Part shown: one piece after another, positions 1 through 9,241 of the stretch
Layout of the letters: each line of letters opens with the position of its first letter
Numbering within the stretch: position 1 is the stretch's first letter
Source: Bacillus sp. NP157
GTDB taxonomy: Bacteria; Pseudomonadota; Gammaproteobacteria; Xanthomonadales; Rhodanobacteraceae
Length of the DNA stretch: 64,000 nucleotides
Assembly (NCBI GenBank): GCA_018889975.1
Contig: CP076546.1
Location: 2,604,001-2,668,000, forward strand
Reading direction: 5' to 3'
Notes under the pieces: model-generated
What the model was told of the DNA's origin: nothing
What the model saw: the letters and a program-made list of their open reading frames with translations, nothing else
Database searches by the model: none
Program-made: the position numbers and the translations under genes

Positions 1-1
1 C

Positions 2-385
2 TACGGCTTTGGCGAGTTGAAGACACCCAAGCCCTTCGTCTCCGCCTGCGACAAATTCATCTACACCGAGGTGCTCGTGGGCACCGAAGACGACGACGAG
101 AAGGCGGCCGGCACACCCCTCCCGGCAAGCGAACTGCGCGGCGACACCAAGCTCCTCAACGGCCTGCGCAATGCCATCAAGGACGCCTCCGACGAAAACG
201 GATGGGCCGCGCTCGGCGGCGTCGGCAGCATCCTCAACAAACGCATGCCCGACTTCGATTCGCGCAACTACGGTTATCCCAAGCTCAGCGGCCTCATCCA
301 CGGCATCGGCCTGTTCGACGTGGAGGAGCGCCAGCACGGCAACGCGAAGCACGTTTACGTAAAGCTGCGTTCGAAAAGCAAATGA
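2..385 (+). CDS. NYN-domain / OST-HTH (LOTUS) family protein, 3' part only
   Basis: The reading frame is already open at the window edge, so this is the C-terminal part of a longer gene. The first residues, YGFGELKTPKPFVSACDKFI, resemble the junction after an NYN (PIN-like) nuclease domain in DUF88/limkain-type proteins. The last ~60 residues (GYPKLSGLIHGIGLFDVEER, then a basic end) look like an OST-HTH/LOTUS winged helix, a fold that binds RNA. The family is thought to act in RNA metabolism; the exact target is unknown. The stop codon overlaps the tilS start (ATGA), so the two genes are probably co-transcribed and translationally coupled. The nuclease part lies outside the window and cannot be checked. 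Confidence 0.8.
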   Translation, partial: YGFGELKTPKPFVSACDKFIYTEVLVGTEDDDEKAAGTPLPASELRGDTKLLNGLRNAIKDASDENGWAALGGVGSILNKRMPDFDSRNYGYPKLSGLIHGIGLFDVEERQHGNAKHVYVKLRSKSK

Positions 386-1671
386 GCGCGTCGCTCGCCG
401 ATCACCTCGCCGACGCGATGGCGGACTTGCAGGACGCTAGCCTGGTCGTCGCCTATAGCGGCGGCCCGGACTCCACCGCGCTGCTGCATGCGCTGGCGAC
501 GCTGTCCCCTCGGCCGGCCCTGCGCGCGATGCACATCGACCACGGGCTGCAGGCCGAAAGCGGCCTCTGGGCCGTGCATTGCCGGCGCTTCTGCGAATCC
601 CTCGACGTGCCGTTCGAATCCGTTCGCGTCAGCGTGGACCTGAGCCGCGGCGAGGGCATGGAGGCCGCCGCACGGCGGGCACGCCGCAGCGCCTTCACCG
701 CCGCCCTGCGGCCCGGTGAGCGGCTGGTCCTCGCCCACCATCGCGACGACCAGGTCGAAACCGTGTTGCTCAAGCTGATGCGCGGTGCCGGCCCCGAAGG
801 CCTTGCCGGGATGCGTGAACTGCGTCCGCTCGGCGCCGGCGCCCAGTGGCGCCCCTTGCTCGGCCTGCCACGCGATGCCTTGCTCGACCACGTGGCGCTG
901 CACGCACTGGACACCGTGCACGATCCGTCCAATGACGATCCCCGCGTGGCCCGCGCCTGGCTGCGTGGCACGGTGCTGCCGGCACTGCGCGAGCACTGGC
1001 CGCACGCGGGACAAAGCATCGTCCACAGTGCCCGGCTTTGCGGCGACGCCGCCGCCTGCCTGCGCGACGGCTGGATGGATGCCTACGCGCGCCTGCGCGG
1101 CGCGGACGGCAGCCTGGATGCACCAGGCTGGCTCGACCTGCCCGACGCATGGCGCGGCCCCCTGCTCGACCACTGGCTGCATGCGGCGGGCCTGTCCGCC
1201 CCCACCAGCGCACAGCGCGACACGCTTGGACGGCAAGTGCGCGAGGCCGGCGCCGAGCGCTTGCCCATCGTCGGCTGGCTCGATACCGAGGTGCGCGCGT
1301 GGCGCGGACGCCTCTGGGCCATGCGGCGCCAGGCCGCCTTCGACACCGGCTGGTCGGCGACCTGGCAGGGCGAGCCGCTGGCACTGCCAGGCGGCGGCTC
1401 GATCACGCTGGGCGGCCCACGGCTGCCGAGCCCGGTCACGGTCCGTTACCGGCAAGGTGGCGAAACGCTCAAGCCCGTGGGCGATCGCCACACGCGTGAA
1501 CTTCGCGACCTGTTCCAGCAGGCCGCGGTACCGCCGTGGGAACGGCCGCGCATGCCGCTCGTGGTCGATGGCGACACAGTGCTCGCGGTGGCCGACCGCT
1601 GGCTCAGCGAGGCCGGAAAACCCCTGTTCGACGAGGCCGCGGCAACGCCCCTGTGGCATCGCGGCGATTGA
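382..1671 (+). CDS. tilS: tRNA(Ile)-lysidine synthase TilS
   Basis: TilS uses ATP to attach lysine to C34 of the CAU-anticodon tRNA-Ile, changing it from a Met to an Ile decoder; it is essential and cytoplasmic. The 429-residue protein starts MSASLADHLADAMADLQDAS and has the PP-loop ATP-binding motif SGGPDS at residues 26-31, followed by the HHRDDQVETVLL segment typical of N-type ATP pyrophosphatases. The C-terminal part (VRYRQGGETLKPVGDRHTRE) fits the TilS substrate-binding domain. The ATG at 382 was chosen because it overlaps the stop of the preceding gene and gives the normal N-terminus; the frame is open to 202, but the extra residues are a shadow of the upstream gene. Confidence 0.95.
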   Translation: MSASLADHLADAMADLQDASLVVAYSGGPDSTALLHALATLSPRPALRAMHIDHGLQAESGLWAVHCRRFCESLDVPFESVRVSVDLSRGEGMEAAARRARRSAFTAALRPGERLVLAHHRDDQVETVLLKLMRGAGPEGLAGMRELRPLGAGAQWRPLLGLPRDALLDHVALHALDTVHDPSNDDPRVARAWLRGTVLPALREHWPHAGQSIVHSARLCGDAAACLRDGWMDAYARLRGADGSLDAPGWLDLPDAWRGPLLDHWLHAAGLSAPTSAQRDTLGRQVREAGAERLPIVGWLDTEVRAWRGRLWAMRRQAAFDTGWSATWQGEPLALPGGGSITLGGPRLPSPVTVRYRQGGETLKPVGDRHTRELRDLFQQAAVPPWERPRMPLVVDGDTVLAVADRWLSEAGKPLFDEAAATPLWHRGD

Positions 1672-1703
1672 TCGAAACGCCTTAGTGAGCTAGTTTTGCC
1701 GCC

Positions 1704-1964
1704 ATGCCGAAGTCCCCCGCCAGCGCCGTACCCGCCTCGTCGATCGCCGAGTTCGAGCTCTCGCTCGACGAACTCGAGCAACTGGTTACGCGGATGGAAG
1801 GCGGCGAGCTGAGCCTGGACGAATCGCTGAAATCCTTCGAGCGCGGCATCGGCCTTTACCGGCAGTGCCAGACGGCCCTGGAGCAGGCGGAACTACGCGT
1901 GCGCCTGCTGCTCGATCCCGAAGCCCCCGATACCGCCGAACCCTTTGATTCCCGCAACGACTGA
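1704..1964 (+). CDS. xseB: Exodeoxyribonuclease VII small subunit
   Basis: XseB binds several-to-one with XseA to form exonuclease VII, which degrades single-stranded DNA to short oligonucleotides in repair and recombination. The 86-residue product has the normal length and the family core [20 protein letters not shown], followed by [20 protein letters not shown]. It lies 32 bp after tilS and overlaps ispA by 20 bp. The xseB-ispA pair is a common arrangement in gammaproteobacteria, where dxs often follows; here dxs is absent and a toxin-antitoxin remnant follows ispA instead. xseA is not in the window. Confidence 0.95.
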   Translation: MPKSPASAVPASSIAEFELSLDELEQLVTRMEGGELSLDESLKSFERGIGLYRQCQTALEQAELRVRLLLDPEAPDTAEPFDSRND

Positions 1965-2847
1965 CCTGCCGGCGCCGCTGAAGGCGCTGGTCGGCAGGGC
2001 TGACGATGCGCTTGCGCGCTCGCTGCCCGCCGACGACCTGCCGCCCGTGGAACTGCACCGCGCCATGCGCTATGCGGTGCTCGGCGGCGGCAAGCGCCTG
2101 CGCCCCCTGCTGGTCTACGCGGCCGGTCATGCCCTGGGCAGCGATGGCCCGGTCCTCGACGCGCCCGCCTGCGCCGTGGAGATCATCCACGCGTATTCGC
2201 TGGTGCATGACGACCTGCCGGCGATGGACGACGACGACCTCCGCCGGGGCCGCCCCACGTGCCACATCGTGTTCGGCGAGGCCATGGCCATACTTGCCGG
2301 CGACGCGCTGCAGGCACTGGCCTTCGAGATCCTCGCCGCATCGCCGGAAGGCGATGATGCCGGCCAGCGCCTCGCCATGCTGCGCGTGCTCGGTGCCGCC
2401 TGCGGCGCCGAAGGCATGGCAGGCGGACAGGCCTTCGACCTGTCCGCCGTGGGTCGCAAGCTGACGCTCGACGAGCTCGAGCGGATGCATGCCTACAAGA
2501 CCGGCGCCCTGATCCGCGCCTCGGTGCGTCTCGGCGCGCTTGCCGCCGGTTGCCGTGACCAGGAGCTGCTCGGACGCCTCGACCGCTACGGCCACGCGGT
2601 CGGCCTCGCCTTCCAGGTCCGCGACGACATCCTCGACATCGAGGGCGAGTCGGCCGTGATCGGCAAGACCGCCGGCAAGGACGCGGCAGCCGACAAGCCA
2701 ACCTTCCCCTCGATCATCGGCCTGGACGCGTCACGCGCCCGCCTTGGCGCACTCGTCGACGAAGCGCTCGACGCTATTGCGCCCCTGGGCGGGCGCGGTG
2801 AGTGGCTGGCCGAACTGGCACGGTATTCGGCTCAGCGCGGGCATTGA
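1945..2847 (+). CDS. ispA: Farnesyl diphosphate synthase (polyprenyl synthetase family)
   Basis: IspA condenses dimethylallyl/geranyl diphosphate with isopentenyl diphosphate to give farnesyl diphosphate, the precursor of undecaprenyl lipid carriers and quinone tails. The 300-residue protein has the first Asp-rich motif DDLPAMDDD (residues 89-97) with the following RRGRP, and the second motif DDILD (227-231). GGGKRLRP near residue 48 is also typical. The start is a TTG at 1945 inside the end of xseB; no ATG lies further in before the conserved region, so translation is probably coupled. The last 74 bp are overlapped on the other strand by an antitoxin remnant. Confidence 0.93.
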   Translation: MIPATTDLPAPLKALVGRADDALARSLPADDLPPVELHRAMRYAVLGGGKRLRPLLVYAAGHALGSDGPVLDAPACAVEIIHAYSLVHDDLPAMDDDDLRRGRPTCHIVFGEAMAILAGDALQALAFEILAASPEGDDAGQRLAMLRVLGAACGAEGMAGGQAFDLSAVGRKLTLDELERMHAYKTGALIRASVRLGALAAGCRDQELLGRLDRYGHAVGLAFQVRDDILDIEGESAVIGKTAGKDAAADKPTFPSIIGLDASRARLGALVDEALDAIAPLGGRGEWLAELARYSAQRGH

Positions 2848-3079
2848 TCCGATCAGACTGGATGCAATCGCTTTCGCGACAAAGCGTCTCGAATTCACGA
2901 GACGTAGCCGCGACACATGGTCGGTCCGCGTCCTCGATGATCGCCAACATATCCACGTCGACGGGAACGCGACACAGGCCACTCACCTCGTCGAATTCCC
3001 GAATGTCTTCTTCGGAAAAAATGCCTGCTTCATAGAGCTCGACGAATTCCTGGCGCAGGGACTCGATGATTCTGCTCAC
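2774..3079 (-). pseudogene. HigA-like antitoxin remnant: N-terminal part kept, HTH domain missing
   Basis: The first ~35 residues (MSRIIESLRQEFVELYEAGI, then FSEEDIREFDEV) match the start of HTH antitoxins paired with HigB/RelE-type toxins. Those proteins normally continue into a proline-rich turn and an XRE-type helix-turn-helix. Here the sequence runs into unrelated residues (VPVDVDMLAIIEDADRPC) and then into antisense ispA sequence. I checked the other minus-strand frames by eye and found no displaced HTH segment, so this looks like a deletion rather than a frameshift. The start is a GTG preceded by GAGGTGAGGT. The gene overlaps the toxin's 3' end, which keeps the toxin-first order of higBA loci. 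Confidence 0.6.
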
Positions 3080-3446
3080 ACCTCACCTCTTCGATCATGC
3101 CTTGCTTGAATGCCTCCCCGAGCTCCGCCGACGGCAGCTCGAGATATTTCCTCGCTGCGTGACGGAGTGATCTTCTCTCGTCTTGCGTGATGTTTTCTTT
3201 GTCGCTTTTTGAAAAACCATGGACGAATAGATATCGCTCTCCCAGACGAGCCGAAAGCAAGAGTCGATACCCGCTAATCTTTCCGAAGCCCGACCGAGCA
3301 ATCCTCTTTTTGTAGAGACATCCTCCGAGATCGGCATCGATGAGGCCTGTCTCCATCTCGTTAACCGCCTTGCACAAGACGGCATCCGGGATTTTCTCCC
3401 GAGCCTGCCATCGTGAGAAGTCTCTGCGCTTGAGTACGCGCGGCAT
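3030..3446 (-). CDS. RelE/HigB-superfamily toxin of a type II toxin-antitoxin locus
   Basis: The protein (138 residues from this start) has the layout of the HigB-like toxin family: an early KAVNEMETGLIDADLGGCLY, then KKRIARSGFGKISGYRLLLS, then GERYLFVHGFSKSDKENITQ, and a C-terminal helix ending MIEEV. Members usually cleave mRNA on the ribosome. ATG 3446 was chosen because GGAGG lies just upstream; an in-frame TTG at 3458 would add four residues. The residues after EEVR look like read-through into the antitoxin region. The DNA is clearly lower in GC than its neighbours, a sign of acquisition. The paired antitoxin appears truncated, so the toxin may be inactive or controlled by another locus. 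Confidence 0.75.
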   Translation of the reverse strand: MPRVLKRRDFSRWQAREKIPDAVLCKAVNEMETGLIDADLGGCLYKKRIARSGFGKISGYRLLLSARLGERYLFVHGFSKSDKENITQDERRSLRHAARKYLELPSAELGEAFKQGMIEEVRCEQNHRVPAPGIRRAL

Positions 3447-3557
3447 CCTTGCCTCCAATCACACCTTCGTGGACTTCTAGTCCTTGCGTAACTACCTACT
3501 GCACACCTGCGGCAACCTGCGTCAGCAAGCTCGACTGATGAATGCTGACACCATGCG

Positions 3558-3585
3558 GTCAGCGTTCGAAGAGGCGAACGCTGAC
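3558..3585. repeat. Perfect 11-bp inverted repeat
   Basis: GTCAGCGTTCG and CGAACGCTGAC are separated by 6 bases, about 110 bp upstream of the toxin start. There is no T-run, so it is not an obvious terminator. It could be an operator for the toxin locus or a small repeat; the function is unknown. Confidence 0.6.
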
Positions 3586-3623
3586 TTCTGTGTAGGATGA
3601 AGCCTTGGATGATGTACGACAAA

Positions 3624-3650
3624 AAAGGGGTCGCCTGGGGCGACCCCTTT
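3624..3650 (-). terminator. Rho-independent terminator of the DUF4870 gene
   Basis: The stem is AAAGGGGTCGCC/GGCGACCCCTTT with a 4-base loop. A-residues at 3621-3626 become the U-tail when read on the minus strand. It lies ~45 bp past the DUF4870 stop, with one REP element in between. Confidence 0.85.
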
Positions 3651-3672
3651 CGCGCGCAGGCGCGCTCCTACA
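3650..3672 (-). repeat. REP element
   Basis: This is one of 13 copies in the window of a 23-bp, nearly palindromic repeat with core GGAGCGCGCCTGCGCGCG. Here it is inverted and follows the DUF4870 terminator directly. Confidence 0.85.
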
Positions 3673-3693
3673 TTGGGTGAGGCGTTGGGGGTG

Positions 3694-4113
3694 TCAGTTG
3701 ATCAGGCGCAGGCAGTACGGGTAGCGGTACGTTCCGTCTGCGCTGACCCTCACCGCGGCGACGATGGAGAACACCAGGTTCGCCAGCCATGCGAGGAATA
3801 CGATCAGGCCACCGATCAGGATGATCGTAAGGATGCCGCCGATGAAGTAGGCAAGCACGATGGTGATCTGGAAGTTCAGTGCTTCCTTGGCCTCGCGCAC
3901 CAGGTACTGCTTGTCCTGCCTGTCCTTGAAGACCAGCCACACGATCAGCGGAACGATGACATGGAAGAACGGACCCGACAGATGCGTGAGCATCGCGATG
4001 TTCTTGTCGTCGGCGCTGGGTGCTCCCAGCGGGGACGGATCGTAAGGCGGAGGCACCGGGGCATAGGGCGGCGGTGACGGCGGCGGCGGGACCTGATCGG
4101 ACGGGGTACTCAT
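3694..4113 (-). CDS. DUF4870 domain membrane protein
   Basis: The 139-residue protein has a Pro-rich cytoplasmic-type N-terminus (residues 1-30, many PPP and PPY runs), followed by the DUF4870 core ADDKNIAMLTHLSGPFFHVI. It then has transmembrane segments around residues 45-62, 85-110 and the C-terminus. The conserved DKQYLVREAKEALNFQITI segment between them is the family signature. The biochemical role of the family is not known to me; membership is clear, function is not. It is a single gene with its own terminator, and faces pmbA in the same direction 106 bp away. Confidence 0.88.
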   Translation of the reverse strand: MSTPSDQVPPPPSPPPYAPVPPPYDPSPLGAPSADDKNIAMLTHLSGPFFHVIVPLIVWLVFKDRQDKQYLVREAKEALNFQITIVLAYFIGGILTIILIGGLIVFLAWLANLVFSIVAAVRVSADGTYRYPYCLRLIN

Positions 4114-4219
4114 GGCGCGACTCCCTGGGCGATGTCGAGCCCACTGTCCCTTCGCCCCGTGCCCGTGTCAACCGCGACTTGCGGCACGGGGGCTGGAAGT
4201 CATGCCCACCCGGGCCGGC

Positions 4220-5569
4220 TTATTCGCCGGCGATGGTCATGTTCTCGATCAGCCACGAGCCGGTGAGGATGTGCGAGCGATGGTCCACGTCGGCACCGAT
4301 GGCGACCAGGTTCGAATACATGTCGCGCAGGTTGGCGGCGATGGTGATTTCTTCCACCGGGTAGGCGATCTCGCCGTTTTCGACCCAGAAACCCGAGGCG
4401 CCGCGCGAATAGTCGCCGGTGATGATGGACACGCCCTGACCCATCACCTCGGTCACCAGCAGGCCGGTGCCCAGCTTGCGCAGCATCGCCGCGAAGTCGT
4501 CGTCGCCGGTCTTCACGAACAGGTTGTGCACGCCACCGGCATTGCCCGTCGAGGACAGGCCCAGCTTGCGCGCGGAATAGCTGCCGAGGATGTAACGCGA
4601 CAGCACGCCATCGACGATCAGCGGCGCGTCCACGGTGGCGACGCCCTCGGCATCGAACACCGACGAACCGAACCCGCCCGGGATGAGCGGTTTCTCATCG
4701 ATGCGCATCCACGAAGGCAGGATCTGCTTGCCGACGTGGTCGAGCAGGAAGCTGGAACGACGGTACAGCGAGCCGCCGCTGACCGCGCCGAGCAGGTGGC
4801 CGACCAGCCCGCGGGCCAGTTCAGGCACGAACAGCACCGGCGCCTGGCGCGTGCCGAGGCGACGCGCGCCCAGGCGCGACAGGGTCCGCTCGGCCGCCTT
4901 GCGGCCCAGTGCCGCGGCGTCCATGAACCGGCTGGCGTCACGCACGCTGTCGTACCAGTAGTCGCGCTGCATGCCTTCGTCGTCGCCGGCGATCAACGCC
5001 ACCGACAGGGAATGCCGCGTGCCGCGCTCGCGACCGATGAAGCCGTGCGAGTTGGCATACACCGACAGGCTCTGCCCGGCATTGACGCTGGCGCCGTCCG
5101 AATTGGTGATGCCCGCCATGGCACGGCCGGCGTCCTCGATGTCGCAACCCAGCCGGATCGCGCTATCCACGTCGATGTCCCACGGGTGCCACAGGTCCAG
5201 GTCCGGGAAGGTCGTGGCCATGCGGTCGGCGTCGGCCAGGCCGGCGGCCGGGTCTTCCTCGGTGAAACGGGCGATGGCGCAGGCCTGGTCGATCGTGGCC
5301 TGGATCGAATCCGGGTTCAGGTCGGCCGTGCTGGCCGAGCCCTTGCGCTGGCCGAAGAACACGGTGAGGGCGAAACCACGGTCACGGGTGTGCTCGACCG
5401 TCTCCACCTCGCCCAGCCGGACGTTCACGTTCAGCCCCACGTCGACGCTGGCGGACACCTCGGCCTGGGTGGCCCCGGCGGCGCGGGCCCGGCGGATGGT
5501 GTCCTCGGCCAGGCTGGCGAGGCGGTCGAGGTCCTGGTGGCTGGTGTCGAGGGTGGCAACTTGGCTCAC
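4220..5569 (-). CDS. pmbA: Metalloprotease subunit PmbA/TldE
   Basis: PmbA (TldE) forms a heterodimeric cytosolic protease with TldD that degrades unfolded peptides and matures some modified peptides such as microcin B17; TldE itself lacks the zinc site. The 449-residue product has typical segments: ASLAEDTIRRARAAGATQAE at the start, GRKAAERTLSRLGARRLGTR, and the C-terminal NGEIAYPVEEITIAANLRDM. The GTG at 5569 was chosen: it gives the family N-terminus and leaves room for the divergent gene at 5688, whereas the longest frame starts inside that gene. Its partner tldD lies at 6485-7924 on the same strand, separated by two plus-strand genes. Confidence 0.93.
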   Translation of the reverse strand: MSQVATLDTSHQDLDRLASLAEDTIRRARAAGATQAEVSASVDVGLNVNVRLGEVETVEHTRDRGFALTVFFGQRKGSASTADLNPDSIQATIDQACAIARFTEEDPAAGLADADRMATTFPDLDLWHPWDIDVDSAIRLGCDIEDAGRAMAGITNSDGASVNAGQSLSVYANSHGFIGRERGTRHSLSVALIAGDDEGMQRDYWYDSVRDASRFMDAAALGRKAAERTLSRLGARRLGTRQAPVLFVPELARGLVGHLLGAVSGGSLYRRSSFLLDHVGKQILPSWMRIDEKPLIPGGFGSSVFDAEGVATVDAPLIVDGVLSRYILGSYSARKLGLSSTGNAGGVHNLFVKTGDDDFAAMLRKLGTGLLVTEVMGQGVSIITGDYSRGASGFWVENGEIAYPVEEITIAANLRDMYSNLVAIGADVDHRSHILTGSWLIENMTIAGE

Positions 5570-5687
5570 GTGGGCTTCCCGGGGGCTGGCGGTTAGAATG
5601 GCAGGCCGCAGGCGGCCGATCCTGAAAGATGGGGTCACGCCGCCCGAATCCAAAGCAACGCACCGCCCATGGTGCCATGGAAACCTT

Positions 5688-5912
5688 ATGAGCATCCGTG
5701 CCGGCTACTACCGTCACTTCAAGGGCATGCCCTACCGTGTGCTGGGCACCGCCCGGCACAGCGAAACCATGGAGGAACTGGTGGTTTACCAGGCCCTCTA
5801 CGGCGAACATGGCCTGTGGGTCCGTCCGGCGGCGATGTTCGCTGAAACTGTTGAACACGAGGGCCGCGTGCAGCCGCGCTTCGCCTTCGAACGTGAGGAG
5901 GCACAAGCATGA
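5688..5912 (+). CDS. DUF1653 domain small protein
   Basis: The 74-residue protein (MSIRAGYYRHFKGMPYRVLG, then TARHSETMEELVVYQALYGE and LWVRPAAMFAE) is one DUF1653 domain, an SH3-like beta fold found across proteobacteria. The ATG at 5688 is the only start that gives the domain alone; the longer open frame upstream is antisense to pmbA. The stop overlaps the darP start (ATGA), so the two are translated together. No enzymatic function is known to me; the YRH and YGxxxxWVRP motifs are the family hallmarks. Confidence 0.88.
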   Translation: MSIRAGYYRHFKGMPYRVLGTARHSETMEELVVYQALYGEHGLWVRPAAMFAETVEHEGRVQPRFAFEREEAQA

Positions 5913-6448
5913 GGCCCTGGGACGACCATCCGCCGAAGGACGAGGACGAGGAAGACCTCGGCCCGAGCCGCACCGAACTGCGCCGCAACGCGCTGGACAT
6001 CCTCAAGCTGGCCAACCAGCTGGTGGAACTGCCGCCGTCGCGCATCCCGAAGCTCAACCTGCCCGACGACATCGTCGACGAGATCGCGCGCACCCGTAAG
6101 GTCACCGCGCACATCGCGCGCAAGCGCCAGCTCGCCTACCTCGCGAAGATGATGCGACGCCACGACGACGACGCGTTCTCCGACGCCCGTGCGGCGCTGG
6201 GTGAAGACCGCGATCGCCAGCGCCAGGAAGCGGCGCACATGCATCGCCTGGAAGCGGGCCGCGAACGCCTGCTCGACGGCGGCGACGAGGCCCTCGGCGC
6301 GCTGTTCGACAAGCACCCCGACCTCGACCGCCAGCACCTGCGCTCGCTGGTCCGCCAGGCGCGTGCCGAACGCGAGGCGAACAAGCCGCTGCATGCGTTC
6401 CGCGAGATCTACCGGATCCTGAAAGAGCTCGAAGCCTCCGGCGAATAA
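5909..6448 (+). CDS. darP: Dual-action ribosomal maturation protein DarP (YjgA, DUF615)
   Basis: DarP binds late 50S precursors and helps formation of the peptidyl-transferase centre. The 179-residue, highly charged helical protein has the family core SRTELRRNALDILKLANQLV, followed by ELPPSRIPKLNLPDDIVDEI and the RKRQLAYLAKMMR segment; all match YjgA in order and length. It follows DUF1653 with a 4-bp overlap. In many gammaproteobacteria yjgA lies next to pmbA, as here. The start ATG is fixed by the ATGA overlap. Confidence 0.94.
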   Translation: MRPWDDHPPKDEDEEDLGPSRTELRRNALDILKLANQLVELPPSRIPKLNLPDDIVDEIARTRKVTAHIARKRQLAYLAKMMRRHDDDAFSDARAALGEDRDRQRQEAAHMHRLEAGRERLLDGGDEALGALFDKHPDLDRQHLRSLVRQARAEREANKPLHAFREIYRILKELEASGE

Positions 6449-6484
6449 CCCCGCGCTCCTACACATGCACGGGCGTGGGTTTCG

Positions 6485-7924
<1,440 letters not shown>

Positions 7925-8047
7925 CAAGGCTGCCGGTGTCGAAACAGGAATACCCCTACGTGGGGGCGTGGGCGACCAGCTTAAACCCCGGCGCCCCGGC
8001 TGGCGAATGGTAGGATCGGCCCCGCACACCAGCGGAAAGGAAAGCGA

Positions 8048-9241
8048 ATGAGCCAGGGAAAGAAGCGGGCCGCAGCCCGTCGCGTCGCCACCGCCCCCGC
8101 CCGCCGGGCAGGCGCCGTCGTCGAGGAGACGGTGGAACTGCTGCACGGCAGCGGATCGCTGGACCCCGGAAAGGCCATGGTCAGCACGGCCATCGCCTTC
8201 TCACTGGCCTTCCTGTCGCTGCTGGCGGTCATCGCCTTCCATTTCCCGCAGTACCTCACCACGCCCGACCTCCGCCACAAGTACTCGGTGGACCTGCTCC
8301 GACAGATCCTGCTGGGTGGCCTGCTGGTGGCGGGCGGCCTCGCACTGGCCAACGTGATCCTGGGGCGTCGTCGCAACCTGAACATCGGTGCGTTCGTGAT
8401 GGTGCTGGCCGCGGTAGCGCTCGGCGGCGCGCGCGTACCGGTCGGCAACTTCCCCGACCACACGCCCTACATCGGGCTGGACTGGTTCATCCTCGACCTG
8501 CTCGGTTCCACGCTGGTGTTCGTGGTGCTCGAGAAGCTGTTCCCGCTATACCGTGGGCAGTCCGTGTTCCGGTTTGAATGGCAAACCGACATGAAGCACT
8601 TCGCGGTGAACCACTTCATCGTCGGCCTTGCGCTGCTGATCGTGAATTTCCTGATCCACCACGCGTTCGGCTGGCTGGTCAACAGCGACTTCCAGCGCAC
8701 GGTGGCGTCGATCCACTTCGTGCCACAGCTGCTGCTGTGCATCCTCGTCGCCGACCTTGCCCAGTATGCGACGCACCGCGCTTACCACGAGGTGCCCTTC
8801 CTGTGGCGTTTCCACGCCGTGCACCACAGCGTGAAAACCATGGACTGGCTCGCCGGCTCGCGCCAGCACATGCTGGAACTGATCTTCACCCGGGTCTGCG
8901 TGCTGGCGCCGCTGTACGTGCTTGGCTTCAGCGAAGCGGTGATGAACGCCTACATCATCGTCGTCGGCTTCCAGGCCGTGTTCAACCACGCGAACGTGCA
9001 CCTGCCGTGGGGCCCGCTGAAGTACCTGATCGTGACGCCTGATTTCCATCACTGGCACCATGCGTCGGACGACGAGGCCATCGACAGGAACTACGCCGCC
9101 CACTACGCGTTCATCGATTACCTCTTCGGCACCGCGGTGAAATCGAAGAAGGCGTTCCCGGAAAAGTACGGCGTCGTCGGCGATTACATGCCCGACGGAT
9201 TCATCAAGCAACAGGCGTTTCCGTTCCGGAAACAGCGCTAG
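8048..9241 (+). CDS. Sterol desaturase / fatty acid hydroxylase family membrane protein
   Basis: The 397-residue integral membrane protein carries the histidine clusters of the di-iron hydroxylase superfamily: HRAYHE (HxxxH), FHAVHHS (HxxHH) and [12 protein letters not shown] near the C-terminus, spaced as expected. Hydrophobic segments occur around residues 48-68, 85-105, 110-130 and 180-205. Members oxidise lipid acyl or sterol-like substrates with O2; the substrate here is not predictable. The first ~45 residues are a basic, disordered-looking extension ([18 protein letters not shown]). It is divergent from tldD (123 bp gap) and ends tail-to-tail with yhdP, overlapping by 4 bp. Confidence 0.88.
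   Translation: MSQGKKRAAARRVATAPARRAGAVVEETVELLHGSGSLDPGKAMVSTAIAFSLAFLSLLAVIAFHFPQYLTTPDLRHKYSVDLLRQILLGGLLVAGGLALANVILGRRRNLNIGAFVMVLAAVALGGARVPVGNFPDHTPYIGLDWFILDLLGSTLVFVVLEKLFPLYRGQSVFRFEWQTDMKHFAVNHFIVGLALLIVNFLIHHAFGWLVNSDFQRTVASIHFVPQLLLCILVADLAQYATHRAYHEVPFLWRFHAVHHSVKTMDWLAGSRQHMLELIFTRVCVLAPLYVLGFSEAVMNAYIIVVGFQAVFNHANVHLPWGPLKYLIVTPDFHHWHHASDDEAIDRNYAAHYAFIDYLFGTAVKSKKAFPEKYGVVGDYMPDGFIKQQAFPFRKQR

Noticed and set aside
6455-6480. A further REP at the end of darP
   Set aside because: Only CGCGCTCCTACA matches; the core palindrome is absent, so it is at most a degraded end.
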